The notes beneath the pieces were generated by a model, which was given only the letters and a program-made list of their open reading frames with translations, had not been told where the DNA came from and did no database searches. A stretch of 64,000 bases of DNA, taken from assembly GCF_030268225.1 (NCBI RefSeq), contig NZ_BSQG01000001.1, positions 1,167,299-1,231,298 on the forward strand, in the 5' to 3' direction. Made by a program: the position numbers and the translations under genes. The stretch comes from Nocardiopsis ansamitocini. Its GTDB lineage: Bacteria; Actinomycetota; Actinomycetes; Streptosporangiales; Streptosporangiaceae. Shown here piece by piece: positions 35,671 to 44,328 of the stretch. Every line of letters starts with the position of its first letter. The stretch's first letter is position 1.

Positions 35671-35676
35671 TAATCT
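35671..35676 (+). promoter_or_regulatory. -10 element of a leaderless lipoprotein mRNA
   Basis: TAATCT is seven bases before the GTG at 35684, with no ribosome site between them. Confidence 0.4.
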
Positions 35677-35683
35677 GCCGCTC

Positions 35684-36226
35684 GTGCCTCCCCTCCCCAG
35701 CTCTCCCTCCCCCCTTGCGCGCCCTGCCCGAAACGGCCCGCTCGCTCTCGTCGCCGCGGCTGTTCTCGCGTTGTGCGGGTGTGCTGCCAGTGACAACCCC
35801 ACCTCCGAGGAGCTCGCCGAGATGCTGGCTCCGGAGAGGAGTGCGTCCGCCGAGAACTCGGCGGACCCTGAGTCCGATGAGCTTCGGTTCAACCAGGAGA
35901 CGATGGCGTGTGCACCGCTGAAGAACAGCGGCGCAGAGGGTGCTTGGGAGACCTCCGCGCCCCGGGTCGTGGTCAGCGGGGACTCCGCCGAACTCGGGCT
36001 GCGCAACACCGAAGGGACGGGGGAGGTCCCCGTAACGGTGAGTGTGCGCACGCCAGGTGACGAGGTGCACGAGGCCACGGCGACCGCCAGCGGCACGGAC
36101 TGGGTCGACGTGGTCTACCCGACCGGGTTCGAGACCGCAACGCCCGGTCTCTCCGACGGCACGTACACGGTGGTGTGGTCACTCGACGGCGCCGACTTCC
36201 TCTCGTGTGACGGCTTCGTCGGCTGA
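35684..36226 (+). CDS. Secreted lipoprotein of unknown function
   Basis: The 180-residue protein starts at GTG 35684. A basic N-terminus and a hydrophobic segment lead to the lipobox LCGC with Cys about 37 as the lipid site. The mature part is acidic, then a beta-rich region ending DGTYTVVWSLDGADFLSCDGF. The ending is reminiscent of CopC-like immunoglobulin folds, but no copper-ligand set is visible. It follows hisN by 46 bases and may have its own promoter. Confidence 0.7.
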   Translation: MPPLPSSPSPLARPARNGPLALVAAAVLALCGCAASDNPTSEELAEMLAPERSASAENSADPESDELRFNQETMACAPLKNSGAEGAWETSAPRVVVSGDSAELGLRNTEGTGEVPVTVSVRTPGDEVHEATATASGTDWVDVVYPTGFETATPGLSDGTYTVVWSLDGADFLSCDGFVG

Positions 36227-36322
36227 CCTGATGATCGCGGCCCCTCCACGTCGTTCGTTTCCCGCGTTCAGACCGGTGGAACACCGTGGAGGGCCTGACC
36301 ACGTCCGGGCCCCGTCGCCCCC

Positions 36323-36846
36323 GTGCGGACACCGATCGTGCACGCCCGTCGACGTCTTCGCCCGGCTCCGTCGGCCGGCTCTGGCGAGAACCGCCGCCGT
36401 CCTTCCCGCGCTGGGGTCGTCGTCGGCATCGGTGCGCTCATCAGCGTGGTGACCGCCGGTGACGTGGACGAGCGGTTCGCCAGGTCCTATACCGAAATCG
36501 ACTTCGGCCCCCGGTCACCTTCGGCGTCGAGCCGACTCAGGTTCCCGATGATCTCAAGGCGTTCGAGCCAGATCTGCGCAGGGCCGACGCCGATCACGTC
36601 TCGGTCGTGAACGACGTCGATGCGGTCCGCATCCGAGTCGACGGCCAGACCCTCGACTACCCGGCCATCCGTGTGGTGGACCCCGAGTTGGGATCGATCC
36701 GCAAGACGGAAGCCGTCCGAGGGGCGCTGGTTCGGTACAGGGGCCAACAGCCTCCGGCACCGGTTCTGGTGGTCGACCAGACGCCGGCCGGGCAAATGGG
36801 CGCCGCCGACGCGCGCAACGGCAGGCCCCGGCACGGGAACGCGTAA
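36323..36846 (+). pseudogene. Frameshifted ORF ending inside the tRNA repeat
   Basis: One frame (36323 to about 36508) reads a membrane-anchor-like stretch and then VDERFARSYTEIDFG. Another frame takes over at the C5 run at 36508-36512 and reads PVTFGVEPTQVPDDLKAFE through to the TAA at 36846. Restoring one C would join them into about 175 residues. Either the gene is broken or the run was misread. Its last codons are duplicated twice downstream in the 246-bp repeat. I do not recognise the product. Confidence 0.4.
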
Positions 36847-36877
36847 GGGCCGGTCTCCCTTAGGAGACCGGCCCTTA
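36844..36877 (-). terminator. Terminator of initiator tRNA copy 1
   Basis: Perfect 15-base arms with a four-base loop lie seven bases past the tRNA 3' end on the minus strand. Confidence 0.85.
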
Positions 36878-36883
36878 CCGCTT

Positions 36884-36960
36884 TGGTAGCGGGGACAGGA
36901 TTTGAACCTGCGACCTCTGGGTTATGAGCCCAGCGAGCTACCGAACTGCTCCACCCCGCG
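36884..36960 (-). tRNA. Initiator tRNA-fMet(CAT), copy 1
   Basis: The 77-base gene encodes CCA. It has the initiator hallmarks: an unpaired C1-U72 end, three G-C pairs in the anticodon stem (GGG/CCC) and anticodon CAU. All three copies in the window are identical in sequence. Confidence 0.95.
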
Positions 36961-36974
36961 TCGGTGTGATCACT

Positions 36975-37003
36975 ACGTTAGAGGTGGTTACTACAAAGCA
37001 CAA
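36975..37003 (-). promoter_or_regulatory. Promoter of initiator tRNA copy 1
   Basis: On the minus strand TTGTGC and TAACGT are spaced 17 bases and end 14 bases before the tRNA. Confidence 0.6.
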
Positions 37004-37089
37004 ATCAAACCCGCCACAACGCTTTGACCTGCACCTCAAGCACCACCACACCGAGCCACCGCAACGGCGGACCCCGGCACGGGAACGCG

Positions 37090-37123
37090 TAAGGGCCGGC
37101 CTCCCTTAGGAGACCGGCCCTTA
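37090..37123 (-). terminator. Terminator of initiator tRNA copy 2
   Basis: This is the repeat of the first tRNA terminator with one substitution in the stem. Confidence 0.8.
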
Positions 37124-37129
37124 CCGCTT

Positions 37130-37206
37130 TGGTAGCGGGGACAGGATTTGAACCTGCGACCTCTGGGTTATGAGCCCAGCGAGCTACCGAACTGCTCCAC
37201 CCCGCG
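37130..37206 (-). tRNA. Initiator tRNA-fMet(CAT), copy 2
   Basis: It is identical to copy 1, exactly 246 bases to the right. Confidence 0.95.
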
Positions 37207-37220
37207 TCGGTGTGATCACT

Positions 37221-37249
37221 ACGTTAGAGGTGGTTACTACAAAGCACAA
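37221..37249 (-). promoter_or_regulatory. Promoter of initiator tRNA copy 2
   Basis: It is the duplicate of the copy 1 promoter (TTGTGC, 17 bases, TAACGT). Confidence 0.6.
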
Positions 37250-37335
37250 ATCAAACCCGCCACAACGCTTTGACCTGCACCTCAAGCACCACCACACCGA
37301 GCCACCGCAACGGCGGACCCCGGCACGGGAACGCG

Positions 37336-37369
37336 TAAGGGCCGGCCTCCCTTGGAAGACCGGCCCTCA
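37336..37369 (-). terminator. Degenerate terminator of initiator tRNA copy 3
   Basis: The hairpin of the other copies is kept in outline but has several substitutions in and beside the loop, so it is likely weaker. Confidence 0.55.
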
Positions 37370-37375
37370 CCGCTT

Positions 37376-37452
37376 TGGTAGCGGGGACAGGATTTGAACC
37401 TGCGACCTCTGGGTTATGAGCCCAGCGAGCTACCGAACTGCTCCACCCCGCG
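37376..37452 (-). tRNA. Initiator tRNA-fMet(CAT), copy 3
   Basis: It is identical to the other two copies. Its upstream flank is unrelated to the repeat spacer. Confidence 0.95.
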
Positions 37453-37465
37453 TCGGTATGCCTTC

Positions 37466-37494
37466 ACAGTAGCGCGACCTGGGGGGAACACCAA
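37466..37494 (-). promoter_or_regulatory. Promoter of initiator tRNA copy 3
   Basis: TTGGTG and TACTGT are spaced 17 bases on the minus strand, ending 13 bases before the tRNA. It differs from the promoter of copies 1 and 2. Confidence 0.55.
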
Positions 37495-37502
37495 ATCGTT
37501 TA

Positions 37503-37534
37503 CTGAGGGGGGCGGGAAACCCCGCCCCCCTCAG
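37503..37534 (-). terminator. Terminator of the UPF0182 gene
   Basis: A 14-base perfect stem (CTGAGGGGGGCGGG and its complement) with a four-base loop follows the UPF0182 stop on the minus strand and insulates the tRNA promoter. Confidence 0.9.
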
Positions 37535-37549
37535 GTCGTACCGCCCCGT

Positions 37550-40500
37550 CTAGGAACCGTCGCCGCCGGCGTCTTGAGACGCGGCGTCGGCGCGGTCCAG
37601 GGCATCCTTCAGCCGCTCGTTGGCCTCGCCGTAGGCCGCGAAGTCACCCTCACGCAGTGCCTCCTGGCCTTCGTCGTAGGCCTTGGCCGCGTCGTCCAGG
37701 GCATCTGCGAGATCCCCGCTGGGAGCTGCGCCTCCACCGGTGGAGCCCTCGGCGGGCGGTTCTTCCCCGCCCTCTCCCGGAGAGGGCAGGGGCCCGGTGT
37801 CGCCCTCGAAGAGGTTGTTCAGTGCCGTCTGGAGGTCGCTTCCGATGGCCACCTCGTTGCCGAAGCCCACCAGCACCTGCTGCAGCAGCGGGTAGGACGC
37901 CTGGTCGCTGCCCCCGGCCTGTACGTAGAGCGGCTCCACGTAGAGCAGGCCGCCCGCGAAGGGCAGGGTGAGCAGGTTCCCGTAGGTGACCCGAGCCGAG
38001 CTCTGCTCCAACGGGAGCAGCACCTCGCGCACGTCGGCCGACGCCTGGAAGGCGTTCTGCACCTGACCCGGCCCCGGAATCGGAGTGCTTCGGGGCAGTT
38101 CGAGAAGCCTGAGCTGACCGTAGTTCTCCGATGACGCGTCGCTGTCCACCGCCATGAACGCGGCCAGGTTCTCACGACCGCGCGGAACGAAGGTCGAGGT
38201 GAGCGAGAAGGTTCCCGCCTCGTCGCCCGGGAAGCGCAGCGTCTGACGGTAGGGCGGCTCCGGGTTGTCGCCGTCCTTGGTCGGGTCGGCCGGGACGTTC
38301 CAGAAGTCCTGACCGCCGTAGAAGGCGTTGGCGTCGGTGATGTGGTAGCGCTTGAGGATCTCGCGCTGGACCTTGAACAGGTCGTCCGGGTAGCGCAGGT
38401 GCGACCCGAGGTCGTCGCTGATCTCCTTCTTCTCGGTGATGACCTCGGGGAACGCCTTGGCCCAGGTCTTGAGCACCGGGTCGCTCTCGTCCCAGCCGTA
38501 GAGCGTCACCGTACCGTCGTAGGCGTCCACGGTGGCCTTGACCGAGTTGCGGATGTAGTTGACCCGGTTGCCGGGCAGTGCGTTCACCGCGGTGGTGCCT
38601 TGGGTGAAGGTGTCGGTGGTGGCGTTGGCCAGGTCGATCTGAGTCGCGTAAGGGTAGCCGTTGGACGTGGTGTAGGCGTCCAGGACCCACTGGATCTTGC
38701 CGTCGACCACAGTCGGGTAGGGCTTGCCGTCAACGGTCAGGAACGGCGCGACCTTCTCGACGCGGTCGGCGGGGTCGCGGGTGTAGAGGATCTGCGAGTT
38801 ACTGCTGATCTCACTGTTCAGGAGGATGTCGACCTCCTGGTACTTCACCGCGTAGAGCAGTTTGTCGAAGAAGTTGCTGAGCCGGACGCCGCCGTCACCG
38901 TCGTAGCGGTTGGTGGCCTGGCCACTGTCGTTCTCCGAGGTGCTTCCCTCTGCCGCGGGGTCGTCGCCGCCGGCCGGTGCCTCCGGGGCCGGGGACTCGG
39001 TGTCTGCGGCAGCCTGCTGGCCGTCACCAGGGGCAGGTGCGTCGTCCGCGGTGGGCGTGGGGCTCGGGGTGGGGGTCGGGGTGACCGCGTCCTCCACAGT
39101 GGGGACGTCGGCCTCCTGGCCGTCCAACGGGTAGTCGTACTCGTTCTCGGCGTTGACGATCACGTACTCGGCGCCTTCGCGGCCGAAGTAGATCCGCGGC
39201 TCGTAACCGTCGCCGATCTCGGAGAGGTCACCGGTCGGCGGAACGTTGTACTCGGTGAAGACCGGGCGCCCCTCGGCGTCCACCTGGTTGCCGGTTGCCG
39301 CGACCATGCCGAAGCCGTGCGTGTAGACCAGGTGGCGGTTGAACCAGTTGTCCTGGTCGGTGGGTGGTCCGCTGAGTTCACGGGCGGCAATGATGGTGTC
39401 CACCGTGTCGCCCTCAGGAGTGGTGTAGCGGTCGACGTCCAGGACCTCGGGGAACTGGTAGAAGCCGCGGACCTGCTGGAGTTGTTGGAAGGTCTGGGAA
39501 ACCACGGCGGGGTCGACCAGGCGCACACTGGGGATGGTCTCGGCCTCGGCCGAGAGTTCCGCGGTGGTGAGCTCGGAACGGGCGTCGTAGTTGGTGACCT
39601 CGGCGGTGTCCACTCCGTAGGCGGCACGGGTGGCGTCGATGTTGCGCTGGATGTAGGGGTTCTCCAGCCGCTGCTCGTTGGGCGAGACGGTGATCTGCTG
39701 GACGATCGCCGGGTAGACGCCACCGATCAGGACCGCCGAGAGCACCAGGAGGCCGAGGCTGACCATCGGCACCATGGCGTTCTTGAAGTAGATGTTGGCG
39801 AAGAACAGAACCGCGCACACGATCGAGATGATGAACAGGATCAGCTTCGCGTAGAGCACCGCGTTGACGTCCGTGTAGGACGCGCCGAAGGTGTATCCGC
39901 GGTCCGAGAAGACCAGGCCGTAGCGGTCCAGCCAGTAGGCGGCAGCCTTGAGCAGGACGAACGCGCCGAGAAGGATCGACAGGTGGACCCGGGCGGCCGG
40001 GGTGGCCCGCTGCCCCTGGGACTGCAGCCGCACGCCGCCGTACAGGTAGTGCACGATGACCGCGGCGATGAAGGCGATGACCACTGCGGCGAACAGGTAG
40101 CCGAGGATCACCCGCAGGAAGGGGTAGATGAAGGTGAAGAAGCCGACGTCGATACCGAACTGCGGGTCGTTGACCCCGAAGTCGGTGGCGTTGACGAATT
40201 GGAGATAGGTCTGCCAGTCACCGCTGGCGGACGCTCCGGTGAGCAGGGCGAGCGCGCCGACGACACCCAGGAAGAAGAGCCTGCGGTGCGGGTCGATGGA
40301 AGCGCGGTAGCGGTCGAGCCCCTGCTGTTCGAGGCTGAAGGGCCGGTAGGCGGGCCGGGTGCGGTAGGCGAAATAGACGCTCGCGCCGACGACGAGGGCC
40401 ATGATGAGGCCACCGGCGGCGAAGAGCAGTGCTCGTGTCCTCAGCTCGGTCCAGAAGACCGAGGTGAAGCCAACCGAGTCAAACCACTTGTAGTCGGTCC

Positions 40501-40621
40501 AGAAATTCGCGGCGAACATGATGCCGGCGATGATGACGACCACGGCTGCCGCGACTGGCGCGAGCAAACGAGATCGTCGAGGCATACGCGCAGACGGTGC
40601 GCCGGGCGATCGGAAGCTCAC
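37550..40621 (-). CDS. UPF0182-family large membrane protein
   Basis: The 1023-residue protein has about seven transmembrane segments in residues 20-310, then a long extracytoplasmic part. VSPNEQRLENPYIQRNI, NWFNRHLVYTHGFGMVAA and a late GNLLTLPFAGGLLYVEPLYV are family signatures. A Pro/Thr/Ala/Asp-rich linker of about 60 residues (around 503-565, with PTPTPSPTPT) interrupts the soluble domain. The C-terminal 90 residues are Gly/Pro-rich and then helical. The start is GTG 40621. It corresponds to Rv3193c. The function is unknown. Confidence 0.93.
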   Translation of the reverse strand: MSFRSPGAPSARMPRRSRLLAPVAAAVVVIIAGIMFAANFWTDYKWFDSVGFTSVFWTELRTRALLFAAGGLIMALVVGASVYFAYRTRPAYRPFSLEQQGLDRYRASIDPHRRLFFLGVVGALALLTGASASGDWQTYLQFVNATDFGVNDPQFGIDVGFFTFIYPFLRVILGYLFAAVVIAFIAAVIVHYLYGGVRLQSQGQRATPAARVHLSILLGAFVLLKAAAYWLDRYGLVFSDRGYTFGASYTDVNAVLYAKLILFIISIVCAVLFFANIYFKNAMVPMVSLGLLVLSAVLIGGVYPAIVQQITVSPNEQRLENPYIQRNIDATRAAYGVDTAEVTNYDARSELTTAELSAEAETIPSVRLVDPAVVSQTFQQLQQVRGFYQFPEVLDVDRYTTPEGDTVDTIIAARELSGPPTDQDNWFNRHLVYTHGFGMVAATGNQVDAEGRPVFTEYNVPPTGDLSEIGDGYEPRIYFGREGAEYVIVNAENEYDYPLDGQEADVPTVEDAVTPTPTPSPTPTADDAPAPGDGQQAAADTESPAPEAPAGGDDPAAEGSTSENDSGQATNRYDGDGGVRLSNFFDKLLYAVKYQEVDILLNSEISSNSQILYTRDPADRVEKVAPFLTVDGKPYPTVVDGKIQWVLDAYTTSNGYPYATQIDLANATTDTFTQGTTAVNALPGNRVNYIRNSVKATVDAYDGTVTLYGWDESDPVLKTWAKAFPEVITEKKEISDDLGSHLRYPDDLFKVQREILKRYHITDANAFYGGQDFWNVPADPTKDGDNPEPPYRQTLRFPGDEAGTFSLTSTFVPRGRENLAAFMAVDSDASSENYGQLRLLELPRSTPIPGPGQVQNAFQASADVREVLLPLEQSSARVTYGNLLTLPFAGGLLYVEPLYVQAGGSDQASYPLLQQVLVGFGNEVAIGSDLQTALNNLFEGDTGPLPSPGEGGEEPPAEGSTGGGAAPSGDLADALDDAAKAYDEGQEALREGDFAAYGEANERLKDALDRADAASQDAGGDGS

Positions 40622-40984
40622 GCCTCCCCCTCGTTCCTACATGGGTGTCGTCGGGCGGGCGCTCGGGCAGGGCACGGGTCTTTGCGGGACCGTGTGGCGG
40701 CCTGCCCCGAAATCACCCGCCGTACTGGTCGTAAATCGTTTAGGGCTGTCGGGAGCTTGTGGACACGGGCACGGGGGTGCCCTCATCCTGGCAACTTATT
40801 GCGGCCGCGTGGGGTTCCCGTTTCACCGCGCCGAAACCGGGTCGAGATGTCTTCGACACCGAAATCACCGCGCGCCACGATTACCGGACCGCCTCAGCCG
40901 CGCTCCCGACCTTACTCGCAGCCGCCGCGGCAGGCTCTGGGGCGCGGTGGAGCGGGAATCGGTGAAACAGGGGACACTGGTGCG
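40622..40984. other. Divergent intergenic region
   Basis: The 363 bases between the UPF0182 and PPA1309-family genes hold no gene. A weak -10 GACACT lies at 40973-40978, six bases before the GTG at 40985, so the PPA1309 gene may be leaderless. Long antisense frames here are not credible. Confidence 0.4.
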
Positions 40985-41506
40985 GTGTCTTTCAACATTC
41001 GCGAAGCCGTCCTGGAGCTGGAACGCCACGCCTCCGCTCAGGGCTGGGACCAGCCGGCGCGGGTGTACGCGCTGGTACCGACCACCGACCTTGTCGAGCG
41101 CGAACCGCAGCTCGCCCGGATGCTGGGGTTGAGCGGGGACGTCAGCCCCGATGATCTGACCCCGATCGAACAGGAGCCGCTGGCCGCGGACGTGCCGCTG
41201 GAAGAGTCGTTGGGGCGCATCGCCTGGCCGGAGACGGTCACCGGATGCGCGCTGGTGCTGGAGCGGCTGGTCGTGCAAGGCTCCGACGCGACCCTCGACC
41301 CGCCGGAGCGCGGTGACGTGGGCGCATGGGCCAAGAGCCAGCCGGGCAGTGACGAGGTGCGGATGGTCGCGGCGGTACTACGCGACGGCGCACGGCACGC
41401 GGCCCTGCGGATCCGCAGTTACGACATCGATGACCAGGTACTCAACGGCGAAGACCTCGTACCTGCGTTGACCTCGGCGCTGTCACTCACCTTCGAGGAG
41501 GAGTAG
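40985..41506 (+). CDS. PPA1309-family protein
   Basis: The 173-residue protein starts at GTG 40985 (SFNIREAVLELERHASAQGW). WDQPARVYALVPT, a WPETVTGCALVLER core and HAALRIRSYD are conserved in this actinobacterial family of unknown function. It has no signal peptide or membrane segment. In actinomycetes it is regularly encoded beside UPF0182 and the PDZ protease, as here. Confidence 0.88.
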   Translation: MSFNIREAVLELERHASAQGWDQPARVYALVPTTDLVEREPQLARMLGLSGDVSPDDLTPIEQEPLAADVPLEESLGRIAWPETVTGCALVLERLVVQGSDATLDPPERGDVGAWAKSQPGSDEVRMVAAVLRDGARHAALRIRSYDIDDQVLNGEDLVPALTSALSLTFEEE

Positions 41507-41527
41507 GGCGCCGGGCTCGCTGTCGTC

Positions 41528-41569
41528 CGTCCTGTGCGGGGATGCTTAGAAGCGTCCCCGCACAGGACG
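41528..41569. terminator. Bidirectional terminator
   Basis: A 15-base perfect stem (CGTCCTGTGCGGGGA and its complement) with an inner GCTT/AAGC pair lies between the PPA1309 and PDZ genes, which converge. Confidence 0.9.
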
Positions 41570-41581
41570 GCCCCTCCGCCC

Positions 41582-42658
41582 CTAGCAGCGAGGCAGCTCG
41601 TTCAGTCCCTCCCCGCTGCGGATGATCGCCAGGGAATCCACCGCTTCGCCGAGGGTGGAGACCTTGACGACCTCGATCTCGCCGGTCGCGGCGGAATCGA
41701 AGGTCTGGCTGCAACTGTCGGCGGCTACGAAGAAGTACTCCGCTCCTTCGCGCTTGGCGCTGACCATCTTCTGCTCCACGCCGCTGACCCCACCGACGTT
41801 GCCTTCGATGTCGATGGTTCCGCTTCCGGCGACATTGCTCCCCCCGGTGAGACTCTCCGGGCTGAGCCGGTCGATGATGCCGAGCGCGAACATCATCCCG
41901 GCGCTGGGGCCTCCGACCTCGCCGACGCTGATGTTCACCTCGAACGGAAAGACGATGTCGTTGCCGATGGTCGCACCGATAACGGGGTCCTTGTCGTCGG
42001 ACTCCTCTGTGACCAGTTCGATGTCCTTGCGTTCACCGTCCCGCTCGACGGTGAGGGTGACGGGGTCGCCTGGAGAGCGCTCGCGCACCGCGGAGACGGT
42101 CGCCTCACTGTCGGCGACCTCCTGCCCGTCCACGGCGACGATGACGTCCTTCAGTTCGAGGACGCCCTCGGCAGGAAGGCCCTCGGTGATCCCCGCGACG
42201 ATCGGGATGGTCCGATACTCCTCCCCCAGTTCGGTGAGCGCCGCGGCGATGGCGTCGTTCTGGGAGTCGTCCATCTGGAGGGTCTGATTCTGGCTGATCT
42301 CCTCGACGCTGCGATCAGGGGGGAAGATCGCCTCTTCCGGGAGTACGGCCTGGCTGGGCGAGAGCCAGGCACTCAGTGCGGTGAAGAGGTCCACGCGCGC
42401 CCCGGGCCCCCCGGCGTACTGGACGGTGACCATGGACAGCTCGCCGTCATGCTCGAAACTGTCGCGACCCTCGACCTGGATGACCTGCTCGCCGTCGAGC
42501 TCGCCCAGGGTGTTCAGGGCGAGTCCGGGCGAGGCAACGAGGTAGGGCACATGGAGGAAGACTCCGGCGACCGCGAAGCCGGCCAGCAGCACGGCTGCGA
42601 CGATCAGGGTCATGGCGCGATGGAACATGCCGGCAAGCCTATGTCGCGCGGGGGCCAC
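41582..42658 (-). CDS. Lon-like PDZ serine protease (S16 family)
   Basis: The 358-residue protein has one N-terminal membrane anchor (about 15-40), a PDZ domain with LPAEGVLELKDVIVAVDGQ, and a C-terminal Lon-type domain. The catalytic serine is in GGPSAGMMFAL near residue 251 and the lysine in SGVEQKMVSAKREGA near 297. It faces outside the cell and resembles YlbL and Rv3194c. GTG 42658 was used; ATG 42628 is an equally possible start. Confidence 0.9.
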   Translation of the reverse strand: MAPARHRLAGMFHRAMTLIVAAVLLAGFAVAGVFLHVPYLVASPGLALNTLGELDGEQVIQVEGRDSFEHDGELSMVTVQYAGGPGARVDLFTALSAWLSPSQAVLPEEAIFPPDRSVEEISQNQTLQMDDSQNDAIAAALTELGEEYRTIPIVAGITEGLPAEGVLELKDVIVAVDGQEVADSEATVSAVRERSPGDPVTLTVERDGERKDIELVTEESDDKDPVIGATIGNDIVFPFEVNISVGEVGGPSAGMMFALGIIDRLSPESLTGGSNVAGSGTIDIEGNVGGVSGVEQKMVSAKREGAEYFFVAADSCSQTFDSAATGEIEVVKVSTLGEAVDSLAIIRSGEGLNELPRC

Positions 42659-42679
42659 CCGTATCGCGCCCCGCAGCAG

Positions 42680-43117
42680 TCAGCAGGCCCCGACCCATTC
42701 GGCCTCTCCGTCGGCGAACAACTGGTTCTTCCAGATGGGGACCTCGGCCTTGATGTCGTCGATCAGCCGTCGACAGGCGTCGAACGCCTCTTCCCGGTGC
42801 GAGGCCGCGGCGGCCACGACGACGGCGAGGTCACCGACGGCGAGGTCACCGACCCGGTGCAGTGCGGCGACCTTCCAGACTGCGCGGCCTTCGCTCCCCG
42901 TCTGGGCGACGACTCGGTGCAGCACGTCCCGCATCCGGTCGGGAGCACTGGGGTGGGCCGAGTAGCTCAACGTGGTGACCCCGCGGCCATGGTCGTGATC
43001 ACGCACCGTGCCGACGAAGAAAGCGGTCCCTCCGGCACGGTCGTCTGCCACGGCGCTGATGACCTCGTCGACCGACAGGGCGGTGTCGCGCAGCTCGGCG
43101 AGCATGATGGATTCCAC
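42680..43117 (-). CDS. moaE: Molybdopterin synthase large subunit MoaE
   Basis: The 145-residue protein has VGTVRDHDHGRGVTTLSYSAH, the HRVGDLAVGDLAVVVAAAA segment and the catalytic-lysine region IKAEVPIWKNQ. MoaE transfers sulphur from MoaD thiocarboxylate onto precursor Z. The other cofactor genes are not here, so it is a detached copy or a scattered pathway. It may be co-transcribed with the PDZ protease gene 21 bases downstream. Confidence 0.93.
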   Translation of the reverse strand: MESIMLAELRDTALSVDEVISAVADDRAGGTAFFVGTVRDHDHGRGVTTLSYSAHPSAPDRMRDVLHRVVAQTGSEGRAVWKVAALHRVGDLAVGDLAVVVAAAASHREEAFDACRRLIDDIKAEVPIWKNQLFADGEAEWVGAC

Positions 43118-43142
43118 GCCCCGACCGTATCAACTCGCCCGG

Positions 43143-44267
43143 TCAGCCCTTTCGTCGCTTGCGGATGTGGTGTGCCGCCACGGCGGTGCCGATCGCGGCG
43201 ACCGCGGCCCCGGCCGCGCTGGCAGCGGTGATGGTGACCTCCTTGCGGCCCAGGGTCCGTCCGACCAGGGCCGGCCTGCCCGACCGGTGGTCCAGGAGCG
43301 CTCTCAGGACCTCGCTGTTGTCGTATGCGGGACGCCACCCGGCCTCGCGCAGCCCCGCGCAGTCCACCACGCACGGATAGACGAGGAACTTGAGCTCGCT
43401 GACGGGGCTCGGGGTGATGCCGGCCCGATGCAGCCGCTGGACGGCGCCGAACGCGAGGTTGGCGGGCAGTTCGAAACCGCGCAACTGCGCGATCCCCTGG
43501 GCCTCCTCCTGACTCAGGGAACCGTCGCAACCGACCGCGAGCGAGTCCTCACTGTCCTCGCCCTTGTTGTGCACCACGAAGTCCAGCGCGCTGACGAGGT
43601 CGTCGACGTGGCAGAACTGCCATGACTGTGCGCAGCCCTTGACCGCCAGCAGTCTCGGAGCGGAGAAATGTCGGCTGAGCAGGGTGTCCATGCCGGGGCC
43701 GACGAGGGGAGCCGGGCGCACAACGGTGACGGACAATCCGGGGTGGGCGCGCCTGGCCAGGGCCGCCAGCTCCTCGATCTCCACGAAGTCACCGACGAGG
43801 CTCGCCCCGGCCTCGCCGACCATGGCAGAGTCCTCGGGCAGGGGGACGGGATTGTCGGGGGCCGCGCCGTAGACCATGGTGCTGGTGATGAGGACCACGC
43901 GAGGGACGCGCTGGGCGGCTGCGGCGGTCAGGACCGTCTGCACCGCACGAATATTGCGGGCGCGGCGCTCCCGTGGCTGGGTTTCCGGGGAACGGTCGTC
44001 ATCGGCGTGCACCAAGACGTCCACCCCGGCCAGTTCTGCGGCCAGCCGGGGATCGCAGACGTCGGTGAGACGCCAGTCCGGTCCCACGGTTTCACCCCGG
44101 TGGTCGTCGATCGCGACAACTGTGGTGACGCGGTCGGAACCCTCGTCCGACAGCAGACGTTCAACCAGCATGCGACCCACTCCGGCTGCGGCTCCCGTAA
44201 CCGCGACGACCAGGCGTTGGGCGGGGTGGCTGTGCTGTGGGCGAACCTGGCTGGATTGAGTACTCAC
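43143..44267 (-). CDS. NAD-dependent epimerase/dehydratase family protein
   Basis: The 374-residue extended SDR begins with the nucleotide motif VTGAAAGVGRML near residue 24. ITSTMVYGAAPDNPV holds the Ser/Tyr region, but the usual YxxxK is not clear. WQFCHVDDLVSALDFVV resembles sugar epimerases. A C-terminal hydrophobic segment and a basic HIRKRRKG end suggest membrane anchoring. It is divergent from the metalloprotease gene. Confidence 0.85.
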   Translation of the reverse strand: MSTQSSQVRPQHSHPAQRLVVAVTGAAAGVGRMLVERLLSDEGSDRVTTVVAIDDHRGETVGPDWRLTDVCDPRLAAELAGVDVLVHADDDRSPETQPRERRARNIRAVQTVLTAAAAQRVPRVVLITSTMVYGAAPDNPVPLPEDSAMVGEAGASLVGDFVEIEELAALARRAHPGLSVTVVRPAPLVGPGMDTLLSRHFSAPRLLAVKGCAQSWQFCHVDDLVSALDFVVHNKGEDSEDSLAVGCDGSLSQEEAQGIAQLRGFELPANLAFGAVQRLHRAGITPSPVSELKFLVYPCVVDCAGLREAGWRPAYDNSEVLRALLDHRSGRPALVGRTLGRKEVTITAASAAGAAVAAIGTAVAAHHIRKRRKG

Positions 44268-44328
44268 TCCGGGCGGCTCCCAGCTAACGTGACAGTGGAG
44301 ACATTCCTATCCTGCCCGAGGTCTAATC

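Larger units (their letters stand above)
36814..37452. repeat. 246-bp tandem triplication carrying initiator tRNA genes
   Basis: The sequence GCGTAAGGGCC recurs at 36841, 37087 and 37333, an exact 246-base period. Each unit carries the tail of the broken ORF, a terminator hairpin and one tRNA; the first two tRNAs have an identical upstream spacer. The third unit's hairpin has diverged and its upstream DNA is different, so it probably marks the ancestral promoter. Confidence 0.92.

Noticed and set aside
38342-41506. 1054-codon open frame opposite UPF0182
   Set aside because: Only its last 173 codons (the PPA1309 gene from 40985) look like a protein; the rest is a shadow of UPF0182.
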